64,000 nt of DNA from positions 136,327-200,326 of the forward strand of contig JAEEGU010000051.1 of assembly GCA_016280485.1 (NCBI GenBank), read 5' to 3'. Below, piece by piece: positions 5,920 to 14,532 of the stretch (positions are counted from its first letter, which is position 1; each line of letters opens with the position of its first letter). Source of the DNA: Bacillota bacterium. Lineage in GTDB: Bacteria; Bacillota; Clostridia; Peptostreptococcales; Anaerovoracaceae. The notes beneath the pieces were generated by a model. It was given only the letters and a program-made list of their open reading frames with translations. It did no database searches and was not told the origin of the DNA. The position numbers were made by a program, and so were the translations under genes.

Positions 5920-6885
5920 TCACTTTTTCTTCCCGTAATTCTTGGGAAAGTACTCCTTGCCCAGAAGCCAGATGTACTTATCAATTTGCTTCAGATTGTA
6001 TTCCGACAACCCATAAAAAGTTCGGAAATCAATCAATATCTGTTTGAAACGAACATAATTTTTCAATGCATCATTTCTAAATGATGAAAATCTATCCTGA
6101 TTTCTAAATTGTCGAAGCACTAAATCCACATAGCTATCGTAAATTGGATAATCGAGAGGATTGTGGTGGCTGCAGTATTTTGAAGCAAACGAATAGAAGT
6201 TCTTTCCAGTTCCGCTTATCGTGATCTCCTTGATGTCATCCACCAGCGTAACATCTCCAGCTTTCAATCTGGAGTCAATTGCTAAAGATAGAATGTGCTT
6301 TGCCACAGGATATACAGAGTAAATATTGGTGCTGTAAAAATCGTTCAGTGTAGAAACCTTCAGCAGAACGTCTGTAATATCTGAATTCTGGGGGCACAGT
6401 TTGTTGAACAGCTTATCCAGTGCGTCTTCCTGAAGATGATAATTCTCCAGGGAGTCCCATTTGGCAAGATAGAGTTCTACCTGCTCCACGGAAGGAGTCG
6501 GAACATTCTTGCGGGTCTTTTTGCGTGACTGTACTGCTACCGGCTTCGGTTGTTCTGCTGACTTATCCTCTGTCATTGCATCTATTCCATTTGAAGCGAG
6601 AAAAGACCGAAACCTCCGGATGTGCGACAAATAGCCGTGAACCAGCCTCCCGGGATCGCCACTGGAATTCTTTCGAAGTACATCTAACAGCATGGCCTTT
6701 GCTTCTTCGTCACTGCCATCAACCGCTTTCCAGAAAAGATCATGGTCTCCATTGAGCCACAAATAAAATGAATCCGAATATGCTGTCTGTATCGTGTTTG
6801 CGCTAATACTCTGGCTTTGCAGAAATGGCTTGTAAAGAGACCGGACTTCTTCAAAGGACATCTGCTTTAGAGCGTTCTTATCCAA
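5920..6885 (-). CDS. Uncharacterised protein of the Mrr-linked cassette
   Basis: A 321-residue soluble protein. The N-terminal ~110 residues resemble a helical module; a basic linker follows (SRKKTRKNVP, ~125-135). The C-terminal half includes GTGKNFYSFASKYCSHHNP then YPIYDSYVD (~residues 230-260), a conserved-looking block that recalls helix-hairpin-helix glycosylase-type folds, though I cannot assign it. It starts 6 bp after the stop of the nuclease gene, so the two are translationally linked. It lies 71 bp upstream of the DUF2325 gene. Confidence 0.55.
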   Translation of the reverse strand: MDKNALKQMSFEEVRSLYKPFLQSQSISANTIQTAYSDSFYLWLNGDHDLFWKAVDGSDEEAKAMLLDVLRKNSSGDPGRLVHGYLSHIRRFRSFLASNGIDAMTEDKSAEQPKPVAVQSRKKTRKNVPTPSVEQVELYLAKWDSLENYHLQEDALDKLFNKLCPQNSDITDVLLKVSTLNDFYSTNIYSVYPVAKHILSLAIDSRLKAGDVTLVDDIKEITISGTGKNFYSFASKYCSHHNPLDYPIYDSYVDLVLRQFRNQDRFSSFRNDALKNYVRFKQILIDFRTFYGLSEYNLKQIDKYIWLLGKEYFPKNYGKKK

Positions 6886-6891
6886 ATCCTA

Positions 6892-7881
6892 TCACTCCTC
6901 TTTCGGCACAGGAATGTAAACCATCTTCAGCGGAATCATCTTCCGGTACTTCTCATCCAGATCCTCATAGTATTTCAAAATCAGATCCACCAGCTCCGTA
7001 CCGTTAATGCCGCGGATAATCGGTGTGTTCTCCAGATATTTCTGCGCATTCTTCGTGTAATTGGAAAGTGTTACGAACAAACCGTAATCACCCTCACGCA
7101 TTGCCCCTCTCAGAGATTGGATAGTCGTCTCTTTTATATCGCTATCCTGGCTCTTTACCTGGACTAAAATGCGCGGAGGCAATTCATCTTTGTATGCCGT
7201 GATATCAATTCCACTGTCGCCGCCCTGGGAAGAAACGATTGTCCGATATCCCATCGCGTGAAGGAGGTCTGCGACGAACGGCTCCAGATCATAGCCTTTT
7301 AGCTGGCGGCTCAGTTCCTTCAAAATAAAGTCTTTTGTGCTCTCAACGATATCTTCGGCGGTTGCTCCTACCGTATCGTCCTCGTCATTCACAGCGGTTG
7401 CCTTTTGGAAGCCCTTGTCCAGAGCTGCCATATATTCATCTGCGTAATTTTTCACAGCAAAAAGCGACATTGCGGAGCCGATTTCATATAGGGCGCCCTG
7501 CGAGAAATACATACGAGGCATATGTTTCAGCCATTTCACTTTCCTGGTCTGGACATATTCTGTCTGAGAAGGATCATAGATATAGTCGCTGTCTACTACT
7601 CCGATGTTTACCTCACGATTGCTCTTGGATGGGAAAACCACGTAATCGCCGATTTGAATTTCATAGCAAAAACGATACAGCATACCTGCCCCAGTGGCAA
7701 CGCTGCCCTTTTTTGCGTCTGGATACACCTGAACGTATTTATCCTTAAAGGCATCCCTGCTTACGCCGATTAAGCGGAGGTCGCCCATTTTCGGCCAGCC
7801 GATAGCAATCACGTTCTCTTTGAGAAATAGATTATCGTTTTGTGTATGTATCCCCCAGATTTTCTTTTCTTCGTTTGCCAT
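6892..7881 (-). CDS. EVE/PUA-like domain fused to Mrr-type restriction nuclease
   Basis: A 329-residue protein. The N-terminal ~130 residues (IWGIHTQND, AIGWPKMGDL, IGDYVVFPSK, NIGVVDSDYIY) look like an EVE/PUA-type domain of the kind that reads modified bases. Residues ~190-290 form an Mrr catalytic domain, with GGDSGIDI (~220) and VQVKS (~241) as the PD-(D/E)xK site. Such fusions act as type IV enzymes cutting modified DNA. The start is the ATG at 7881, 7-9 bases after GGGAGGAG. First gene of a three-gene cassette. The nuclease family is firm; the modified-base target is inferred. Confidence 0.75.
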   Translation of the reverse strand: MANEEKKIWGIHTQNDNLFLKENVIAIGWPKMGDLRLIGVSRDAFKDKYVQVYPDAKKGSVATGAGMLYRFCYEIQIGDYVVFPSKSNREVNIGVVDSDYIYDPSQTEYVQTRKVKWLKHMPRMYFSQGALYEIGSAMSLFAVKNYADEYMAALDKGFQKATAVNDEDDTVGATAEDIVESTKDFILKELSRQLKGYDLEPFVADLLHAMGYRTIVSSQGGDSGIDITAYKDELPPRILVQVKSQDSDIKETTIQSLRGAMREGDYGLFVTLSNYTKNAQKYLENTPIIRGINGTELVDLILKYYEDLDEKYRKMIPLKMVYIPVPKEE

Positions 7882-7887
7882 AATCAA

Positions 7888-8286
7888 ACTCCTCCCTATT
7901 TTTTATTGACTGCGAATATATTACCACAACTTCTTCGTAAAAGCACCTGCTATAAAAGCAGTAATTAGATGGCTGCTTCTGTTTTTTTCGAAATCCAGGT
8001 AGAAAAACACTCTTTGCAATCTGAATTATTGCATTACATAGAATCGACCGTGCAGAAGAGCTTAGCCACCGTCATATTCCTGCGCGAACAGATCGCAAAG
8101 AGTATTATCTGAGATAGATCGAATTCTTCTGCAATGAAGAGCTTGTCGAAAAATCATCTATCTGCAGTATATATGATATTTTCACTTTTGGCAAGTAGTT
8201 CCTCTTTCTTAACTTCACCAAGCTTGGCCGCTTTCTGCGTCGCCGAGTTTACAGTTTAGATCCTTGCCACATCCTATATAGAATGT
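7888..8286. other. Intergenic region with a possible gene remnant
   Basis: About 400 bp separate the nuclease and Rep genes. A 43-codon plus-strand frame starts at 7973 and translates to coding-like sequence (HYIESTVQKSLATVIFLREQ) but has no ribosome binding site, so it may be the relic of a lost gene. A weak hairpin (AAGCAG / CTGCTT) followed by T's lies at its left side. No clear promoter is seen. Confidence 0.3.
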
Positions 8287-9372
8287 TTACCTGTTGCTCT
8301 TTCGCTCCTCTTCTTCAGATTCGATGATTTTGATCATATATCGCATCGGATAAGGCAGGTTTTTCTTCAGGTTCGCCTTCAGCACGATTTCCCGTAGATA
8401 GTCATAGAGATCCGTCGTGGTAAATGACGTGGAGCTCTGCGCCTTTGCGATAACCAGGTCCCGCTCTTCCAGCGTCAAATGGAAATTGCACTTATCGAAA
8501 ATCGATCGATACAGTTCTTGCCAGGATTCTTCGCCGTTGGAACCGTTATCGATCATATTGCTCTCAGAGCTGCTCTCAAATGCGTCCGGTGCCGTCTCTC
8601 TGACCAGCTTTTCCCCGGCGTCGTTGAGATCGATGAAGGGGCCCCGGTCGTCTGCTTCATCCAGCGCGTTGCTCTTTTTAGACACCGTGATCTCCACGCC
8701 AATAACCGATCGAGCGTCGTTCGGATCCTTCGTCTTGGTGACGCTGCAATTGAGATCTGTCTTCTCGTTGATCTCTTCGATCGCAGCAGTAAAGATTTTA
8801 TCCAGGAATCTGCGCTGCTCAGGATATTTGTCTTCACAATCAAGAATCTTACGGAGATCGTCGATACTGATTTTAATGACGCGCTTGTAGTTATTCCGGA
8901 CCAGATAGGTGTACAAGTTGTAGGTGGATTCTCGCTTCATCCTGGAAATGTTCTGGAGCGTATATTTGATGTACCCGGAATTCGCCAGGTTGAAGAATAG
9001 CGCTGACCCGGTTTGGGAGCACTGGATGACGACCGTTTGCTTTTCATCTGCCTTCACAAGCGCAACATACTGAAAAGCAGGGGTGAAGAACACAGGCATC
9101 TTCTCTGTGCTGCACTTCATTGATATTCTCGACAGAGCGCCGAGCTGCTTTTCCAATGTTTTTAGATTGATCGACTTGTATGGCAGCCCGATCAGATTTG
9201 CAAACTCGCGTACAGTAAACTGCACCGGCTCCGTTGACGGTTTCAGTGGGTTGATTTTTGCCAGGTACGCATTCAGCAGCTTAATGGAATTCAATTCGAG
9301 TTTTGCTCGGTTTACCAGCTCCGTCAATTCGTGTCCCTGAGAAACCAGTTCCTTACCTGTAAATCCTGACAT
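8287..9372 (-). CDS. Rep_3-type plasmid replication initiator
   Basis: A 361-residue protein. The first ~220 residues fit an initiator of the Rep_3/RepB type with two winged-helix domains: TVREFANLIGLPYKSINLKT as the first recognition region, then SRMKRESTYNLYTYLVRNN and the KISIDDLRKILDC / RRFLDKIFTAAIEEIN segment typical of the second. The C-terminal ~130 residues are acidic then helical. It would bind the iterons lying directly upstream (9539-9950) to open the origin. The ATG follows GAAGGATGG. Its presence says the element replicates, or once did, as a plasmid. Confidence 0.8.
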   Translation of the reverse strand: MSGFTGKELVSQGHELTELVNRAKLELNSIKLLNAYLAKINPLKPSTEPVQFTVREFANLIGLPYKSINLKTLEKQLGALSRISMKCSTEKMPVFFTPAFQYVALVKADEKQTVVIQCSQTGSALFFNLANSGYIKYTLQNISRMKRESTYNLYTYLVRNNYKRVIKISIDDLRKILDCEDKYPEQRRFLDKIFTAAIEEINEKTDLNCSVTKTKDPNDARSVIGVEITVSKKSNALDEADDRGPFIDLNDAGEKLVRETAPDAFESSSESNMIDNGSNGEESWQELYRSIFDKCNFHLTLEERDLVIAKAQSSTSFTTTDLYDYLREIVLKANLKKNLPYPMRYMIKIIESEEEERKSNR

Positions 9373-9399
9373 CTATCATCCATCCTTCTCTCTCATAGG

Positions 9400-9495
9400 C
9401 AGGCAGACATATTGTTTACCTGCTTGTTATAGAAACCTGTTTATATCTTGTTTATTATCTATGTTTATAATGCTTGTTTATTATCTTGTTTAGGG
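9400..9495. repeat. TTGTTTA short repeats beside rep (AT-rich origin part)
   Basis: The word TTGTTTA or a close variant recurs about seven times, including two copies of CTTGTTTATTATC, in a very AT-rich stretch between the rep start and the 22-bp iterons. This is the expected place for the unwinding element and for rep autoregulation. Confidence 0.55.
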
Positions 9496-9538
9496 AAACT
9501 CGGGAGATATTGCCACATCCCAAATTTCAACTATATGT

Positions 9539-9950
9539 GACCCCTCTTTTCAGAAGGAATGTCCCCATTTTTCAGACGATTTGCCCCCGGTTTTCAGAAA
9601 GTGCGACCCTGCTTTTCAGAAGGTCTGACCCCAGTTTTCAGAGGATGTGTCCCCGCTTTTCAGAAGGTCTGACCCCAGTTTTCAGAGGATGTGACCCCGG
9701 TTTTCAGACAATGCGACCCCGCTTTTCAGAAGGTCTGACCCCGGTTTTCAGAAGATACGACCCCAACTTTCAGAAGGTGTGACCCCATTTTTCAGAAGAT
9801 GCGACCCCGCTTTTCAGAAGATGTGTCCCCGGATTTCAGAAGATATGACCCCATTTTTCAGAAGGAATATCCTTGATTTCCAGGAATATGACCCCATTTT
9901 TCAGAAACACAGGTCTGAATTGCCAAATTTGCGACCCCATTTTTCAGAAG
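9539..9950 (+). repeat. 22-bp iteron array (about 18 units), probable replication origin
   Basis: Fifteen units follow one another at exactly 22-bp spacing from 9539 to 9868, with consensus GACCCCNNTTTTCAGAAGNTNT. A degenerate 21-bp unit comes next, then two more units, one followed by a ~21-bp insertion. All run in the same orientation, two helical turns apart, immediately upstream of a Rep_3-type gene. This is the classic layout of initiator binding sites controlling origin firing and copy number. The open plus-strand frames crossing it are by-products of the repeat. Confidence 0.9.
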
Positions 9951-9994
9951 TTATGTGTACCAAATTCATAATTTTTTCTGATTATAGAGGATAT

Positions 9995-10480
9995 TTAGCC
10001 AGGCAACGGCTCATAATAGTCTTTTGCGCCGTCAGATGGGAAGATTCCCCTGTGTCTGGCAGCGGAACGGTACAGTAAAAGCTGGTCATGCACGTCATAA
10101 AACGCATTGACGAACTCTTCCGGGACGAAAATCCCGCATTCATCTACTCTTACCGTTTTTCTGACATAGATTCTATCGTCCTGAAGAAATACCTGCAGGC
10201 CGGGGGTTTCGACATTGCTGGCGTTTGCCAAGATCAGTTTTTCATCTGTGGCGAGATCCTGAAATATGCCCTCCGGGATAAACCCAAGAATTTTTATTGT
10301 TTCAGCGTCATCCTCGCCGCAATCCACGACGATTCCCGCCCGTTCATTTCGCCAGGAAAACAGAGCAACGATTACGGCTTCTGTCGGAGAACTGTCAGAT
10401 GCCTCGGAGATATAACAATCGAAATTGCACGATTTGAGAATCTCGTAAACCAAATCAGCGTTTCTTCTGGTCGCTTCCAT
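9995..10480 (-). CDS. YbjN-like small protein
   Basis: A 161-residue acidic protein. The pattern (NADLVYEILKSCNFDCYI, then GIVVDCGEDDAETIKILGF, then VRVDECGIFVPEEFVNAFYD) resembles YbjN / type III secretion-chaperone-like folds: two helices flanking a sheet, with a closing FVNAFYDVHDQLL helix. GGAGGTGA lies upstream of the ATG. It stands alone behind its own consensus promoter (10532-10560), beside the origin. The function on the element is unknown; a chaperone or regulator role is only a guess. Confidence 0.5.
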   Translation of the reverse strand: MEATRRNADLVYEILKSCNFDCYISEASDSSPTEAVIVALFSWRNERAGIVVDCGEDDAETIKILGFIPEGIFQDLATDEKLILANASNVETPGLQVFLQDDRIYVRKTVRVDECGIFVPEEFVNAFYDVHDQLLLYRSAARHRGIFPSDGAKDYYEPLPG

Positions 10481-10531
10481 GGATGCTGCTTCACCTCCGG
10501 AAAATGATAAAGCAATCTTTCTATGGGTATC

Positions 10532-10560
10532 AGTATATACTATATTTAGTTTTGTGTCAA
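10532..10560 (-). promoter_or_regulatory. Consensus promoter of the YbjN-like gene
   Basis: Minus strand TTGACA (10560-10555), 17 bp, TATACT (10537-10532), preceded by GAAAG. The spacer ends in ATAGTA, as at several other promoters of this element. Confidence 0.8.
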
Positions 10561-10591
10561 CTTTCGGGCAGAATTTGTCGTTGAATGCCGC

Positions 10592-10620
10592 ATCACCGCC
10601 TCTGTGAAAGAAGCGGTGAT
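10592..10620. terminator. Hairpin after the DnaD-domain gene
   Basis: An 8-bp stem ATCACCGC / GCGGTGAT just downstream of the minus-strand gene ending at 10647. No clear T-run follows, so termination is uncertain. Confidence 0.35.
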
Positions 10621-10646
10621 ATTGTTCAGATATAGAATGATTTCAC

Positions 10647-11555
10647 TCAAACGCCATCATCTGACTCTTCCAACATCTGTCTGACTGCTTCCAACATTCC
10701 CGGGCTCGGAGGATCATCATGGCGTATATAGCCGGCTCTCCGGTTTACGTTTTTGGAAACAGTCGGTTTCCGATCTTTCACAAGAACCTGTTCTCTCGTG
10801 TAAAGGCCTTGCGTGTTCCAGCGCTCCAGAATGCTGTTCATGTACTTCCATGTCAGGCATCCGGTGTTCTCACAGGTTCTTTCATAAGCAAGTCGAATCA
10901 CGTCTTTTGAGAAACCCATTTTGATCCATGCGTCCAGGTATCTCTCCTCTGCCGGCGTGATCCGTCTACCTGTGAGACCCATCATCTCATAAAGCTCTTT
11001 CAGTGCAGCATTTTCGATTTTGCCGCCCTGGATATACCGGGCGGCTTTTTCCAATGTGTTGATTTGCTGCTCTGACCAGCGCCGGGCCTCCAGTTCAATC
11101 ATCTTGACGGAGGGCCTCTCCCCTATTCTTCTGTTCATAGAGTTGTGGATCAAAACACCCAGAACATCCGCTGGAAGGCCGAGCTGTTCCCGCATAGTGA
11201 GAAGTGACCTTAGTTCATCGTTCGTCAGCTTCCTGCCAATACACCTTTGAACTTCTTCGATGAAGATTTTGGTGCTTCGCTCGTTGTTTTCCTCCGGCCT
11301 TCGGAGGTCCTGCTTTCTCTCGCCCTGGTTCAGCCATCCGCTATTGAATGCGCTTTCTTTTCCAAGTCCGAGCTGCTGCAGGAGTGAAGCTGCGCATTTC
11401 AAACGCGGCTCTGCAAATCCGGTAAGCGCATCGTCGAGCCTTGCTTCGCGGCAAAGATAGAGCAAAGCGCTGTCACCGTTTCCTGCGGTTAGCAGCCTTC
11501 GGATCGTGGCAACCGTCAGCACCACTTCCGTCGTTTCTGTGTTTTTCATTTCCAT
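10647..11555 (-). CDS. DnaD-domain replication protein
   Basis: A 302-residue protein. The C-terminal half (ITPAEERYLDAWIKMGFSKD, VIRLAYERTCENTGCLTWKY, MNSILERWNTQGL) is a DnaD-type helical domain, which in Gram-positive plasmids and phages helps load replicative helicase. The middle (LTNDELRSLLTMREQLGLPAD) repeats a related helical pattern. It lies 12 bp after the NYN-nuclease gene on the same strand, in the replication cluster with Rep and the iterons. The start ATG at 11555 has only a weak ribosome binding site, which suggests translational coupling to the gene before it. Confidence 0.75.
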   Translation of the reverse strand: MEMKNTETTEVVLTVATIRRLLTAGNGDSALLYLCREARLDDALTGFAEPRLKCAASLLQQLGLGKESAFNSGWLNQGERKQDLRRPEENNERSTKIFIEEVQRCIGRKLTNDELRSLLTMREQLGLPADVLGVLIHNSMNRRIGERPSVKMIELEARRWSEQQINTLEKAARYIQGGKIENAALKELYEMMGLTGRRITPAEERYLDAWIKMGFSKDVIRLAYERTCENTGCLTWKYMNSILERWNTQGLYTREQVLVKDRKPTVSKNVNRRAGYIRHDDPPSPGMLEAVRQMLEESDDGV

Positions 11556-11567
11556 GGCTTCGCAATC

Positions 11568-13022
11568 TCATGCTCCGCGGTAAAGGCGTAGGAGCTGCGC
11601 TGTCAGCTTCCCCTTCTCAACGGCCAGTCGAAGCTGATTTTCATCAAAGGATATTGTCAGACTGTCTCCGATGATTTCACATAGCTTCGCAAATTCATCT
11701 GGGGTAAGCTGGATTCTTGCCTTGTGTAACGTCAGCTTCGCAATATTATCTATGGACTGCGGGATCTGCGGCAGCGAGTCTTTGCACGCATTGACTACGG
11801 AGTTTACCCACATAGCAACGGAACTTGTACTCATTACGTTATCCATCAGGCAGTAATCTGTAGATCGCTGCGCGTTGATTGAGGGAATCAGATTGTACGC
11901 GCATTTTGATTTTTCCAGCAGAAACAGAAATTTGGTGTTTGGCATGACACTGACAAACCCCCACATATCCGAGTCGCTGGAGGAGATCACGAATGCCGGC
12001 ACATTATTCCGGTAAAACTCTTCATTTACACGGGCCGAGATCCGCAGATCTACGAGGGACTTCCCTGTGAGCATACGATCTACTACTTCATGTTCTATGG
12101 TGATCCCCGTTCCAACGTAGTTTTTGAAGATGCCCCACGCGATTGATGATTTTGCGTCGTCGACAAGAATAATCTTTGCAATCTTTTTGCGCAACCCAGG
12201 TTCTATCTGGTTGATTGCTGCGCACAACTTGTAAGGATCGGCGTTTTCACAATCCACGATGATAACCGTGCGTGTGTTTTGGGAGATGAATGTGTTCAGT
12301 GAGCTTCGCACCGCCGCAGTCTGAATGCTGTCTTCAACCTGGTCATCATCTCCTGACAGTCTGATCATAAACGCCCGGTCATTTTTCATGGCGGCAACGA
12401 TCTTTTTTTGCGGGATGTTGGCATAGACGCCAACGGGACAGTTTCCGTTTATAAAGGGCTTTGCTTCGCGCTCTATGCTGTTTGCAACAGATCCGTTCGG
12501 CATGAGTACAGCGGATTTTATGATCTCCCAATACTCCGGCGAAACTGCCGTTTTGCAGTTGTTTATGCGATTTCCTATTTCCGTATTGATCGTAGACAGA
12601 TATCCCAATAACGCTCCTTGCTTTTTCAGAAGCGGACCGTTTACGCCTTGCAGTTGTTTTAATATTTCGCTTATCGTTGGCGTACTGGACCATAAGGTCT
12701 TTTTTTGGAGATTGATGTTTTCATAGGCCACAGTCCAGTTTTGAATTAAATGGTTTCTTAATGCCGTTAACGCCCGGACTATTCTGGCCGCTTTATTCTG
12801 GTGTAATAATTCCCAGGCTTCTTCGTCAAGAACTATATCGTTTGCCTGAATCGCTTCGCTTTCGGCTCCGCACAAAAATAGAAACTGCGTTACAAGCGTA
12901 TGCTTATCGGCAATGGAACTGAAATCTGTAATAGGAATCTCCCCCTTTTTTCGATTTTTAGTAAAAATTAAATCGAAAAAATAATATTCGAAAATAATTT
13001 TCTGTAGTATTTTTTTTGCCAA
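11568..13022 (-). CDS. NYN/PIN-like nuclease-domain protein
   Basis: A protein of up to 484 residues. The C-terminal half has the marks of a NYN (PIN-like) nuclease: VIIVDCENADP (~residue 255), a middle KSLVDLRISA with a conserved Asp, and VISSSDSDMWGF (~350), giving an acidic metal-binding set. The N-terminal ~200 residues are unknown and helical. The start is unsettled: the first frame start overlaps the upstream gene by 55 bp without a ribosome binding site, whereas AAGGGGGAG precedes an ATT codon at 12932, possibly a rare AUU start. Probably an RNA- or DNA-cleaving partner of the upstream protein. Confidence 0.6.
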   Translation of the reverse strand: MAKKILQKIIFEYYFFDLIFTKNRKKGEIPITDFSSIADKHTLVTQFLFLCGAESEAIQANDIVLDEEAWELLHQNKAARIVRALTALRNHLIQNWTVAYENINLQKKTLWSSTPTISEILKQLQGVNGPLLKKQGALLGYLSTINTEIGNRINNCKTAVSPEYWEIIKSAVLMPNGSVANSIEREAKPFINGNCPVGVYANIPQKKIVAAMKNDRAFMIRLSGDDDQVEDSIQTAAVRSSLNTFISQNTRTVIIVDCENADPYKLCAAINQIEPGLRKKIAKIILVDDAKSSIAWGIFKNYVGTGITIEHEVVDRMLTGKSLVDLRISARVNEEFYRNNVPAFVISSSDSDMWGFVSVMPNTKFLFLLEKSKCAYNLIPSINAQRSTDYCLMDNVMSTSSVAMWVNSVVNACKDSLPQIPQSIDNIAKLTLHKARIQLTPDEFAKLCEIIGDSLTISFDENQLRLAVEKGKLTAQLLRLYRGA

Positions 13023-14350
13023 TCGTAACAGGCAATTAGGACGTTTCGCTTCGCTTCTCCAGTGATCGAGATTTCCCCAATATATTCCGTTTCATAAAGC
13101 CAGTAGTAGAGCTTACTGATTTTTACCAAATCCATTTCATATCCCAAAAAAACCGGGATTGCCTGATTGACCGCATCATTCACTGCAAAGACCTTGAATG
13201 TGTCCGTGAAAGCGTAACGCTCGACCGTATCAGTTGGAAAATCCGTCAGAGACATTTTTTCAACTTCTTCATGAACGACGATTCTAAATTTCGGAAACTG
13301 TGCTTCAATTTGGGTCTTCGCCAAGGTCGCATAGGTGTCTTCATCGGGTGACGCGAGGATTTCACAGATCTGGGCCGCTGCCTCCTGATTTTCAAATACT
13401 GCGTAAAGTCGCTTGTACGGCTTCGCAATATTCGCGTAGTTGCTTGACCCGGAATCGGAGAAGCTCCTTCTTGTCCGAACGTCGACTCCATGTGATGATC
13501 GGATGATGTTCAAGAACTCGGAATCTTTTGAAATCACCATCATGGCAGAAGAAATTTCCGCACTTCCGAATCCGGTGATTGCTGCTGCGTTACGGAGCAT
13601 TAAAAGGGTCTCATTCTTGATTTTGGATATCCAGCGAGTGCCATTTGCGGACACCGTATGATAAACAGCAATGACCTGGCTCTTCGTAAAAATCGCGCCG
13701 ACCAAGTTATCTTTGTCAGCGTTCTTACCGGAGCTTAATTCATTCTTCAAGAAGAATTGAGGCGTTTCAAAAATGGTCTCTATCGGTAGCGAGGAAAGCT
13801 TTTCTACCTGTGAAGAAAGCGCTTCGCAAATTTCCGTTATTTGGGCTTCGCCCCGACTGCGAGGGGTGGGTGTCTTGACCCTTTGATCTCCCGGGGCGGC
13901 GATTCCCGCCTGCCGGAAGAGAACGGTGACTCCCTGCTTGATTCTCTCGACATTGAAGATATCCGACCTTGACGACGCCCTTCCCCAAGGAGAATTGTAG
14001 GAAACGCTTAACGGAAAATCAGCAACAAGCGGAAGCGAAATACCCATGCTTCTCAGACAGAACAGAAAGTGGTTGAAGCCCAAAGGCGTCATTTCGTAGA
14101 CGATACAGCCAATTTCTTTATTCCATCTTGTCGCACATTCGTAATCAACGTATGTCCAAGTTCCCTTATTTCTTCCTTCACAAATCACCCGCTTTTTGAT
14201 GTATTCACTCTTCGTCATTCGAAGAAGCGTACGCTTAATCGTATCACGATCTGAAGTGTTTTTTGCGTGTGAAAGGATTGCCGATTCCGAACAGACGCGA
14301 TAAGGTAAAAGGGCGTAAAGCGATATGATTTCAGACTCTAATTTGTTCAA
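12968..14350 (-). CDS. Winged-helix-like protein paired with the NYN protein
   Basis: A 460-residue protein starting with TTG behind AGGGGG. The first ~70 residues (NKLESEIISLYALLPYRVCS, DTIKRTLLRMTKSEYIKKRV) look like a winged-helix DNA-binding domain as in replication-relaxation-type proteins. The rest has a mixed alpha/beta core I do not recognise (MMVISKDSEFLNIIRSSHG, KPYKRLYAVFENQEAAAQIC). The stop codon lies 55 bp inside the NYN frame, so the two products are probably made together. A paired regulator/nuclease role in replication or defence is possible; I cannot choose between them. Confidence 0.5.
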   Translation of the reverse strand: MNKLESEIISLYALLPYRVCSESAILSHAKNTSDRDTIKRTLLRMTKSEYIKKRVICEGRNKGTWTYVDYECATRWNKEIGCIVYEMTPLGFNHFLFCLRSMGISLPLVADFPLSVSYNSPWGRASSRSDIFNVERIKQGVTVLFRQAGIAAPGDQRVKTPTPRSRGEAQITEICEALSSQVEKLSSLPIETIFETPQFFLKNELSSGKNADKDNLVGAIFTKSQVIAVYHTVSANGTRWISKIKNETLLMLRNAAAITGFGSAEISSAMMVISKDSEFLNIIRSSHGVDVRTRRSFSDSGSSNYANIAKPYKRLYAVFENQEAAAQICEILASPDEDTYATLAKTQIEAQFPKFRIVVHEEVEKMSLTDFPTDTVERYAFTDTFKVFAVNDAVNQAIPVFLGYEMDLVKISKLYYWLYETEYIGEISITGEAKRNVLIACYDWQKKYYRKLFSNIIFSI

Positions 14351-14532
14351 ATTTTAACCCCCTTTTTCTGATGCAGAAATATTACGGACGAGGGCTGGAT
14401 TTTTCTTCTGATTTTTTCCCGTTAAAAATCCGGAAAAGCGAAGTAAAAATCAAGGAAAATCAAGTGCCGATTTTTGAACGGATTTTACTGTTTTGGAAAA
14501 CCGCGCATTTCGTATATAAAGTTTTTGTCAAC

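Noticed and set aside
9539..9950. A CRISPR array
   Set aside because: Units are 22 bp with no spacers of constant length and sit upstream of a Rep gene, so they are iterons. No cas genes are present.
9474..10078. Plus-strand frames with FRRSDPSFQ-type repeats
   Set aside because: They are translations of the 22-bp iterons (66 bp equals 22 codons) and lack a ribosome binding site.
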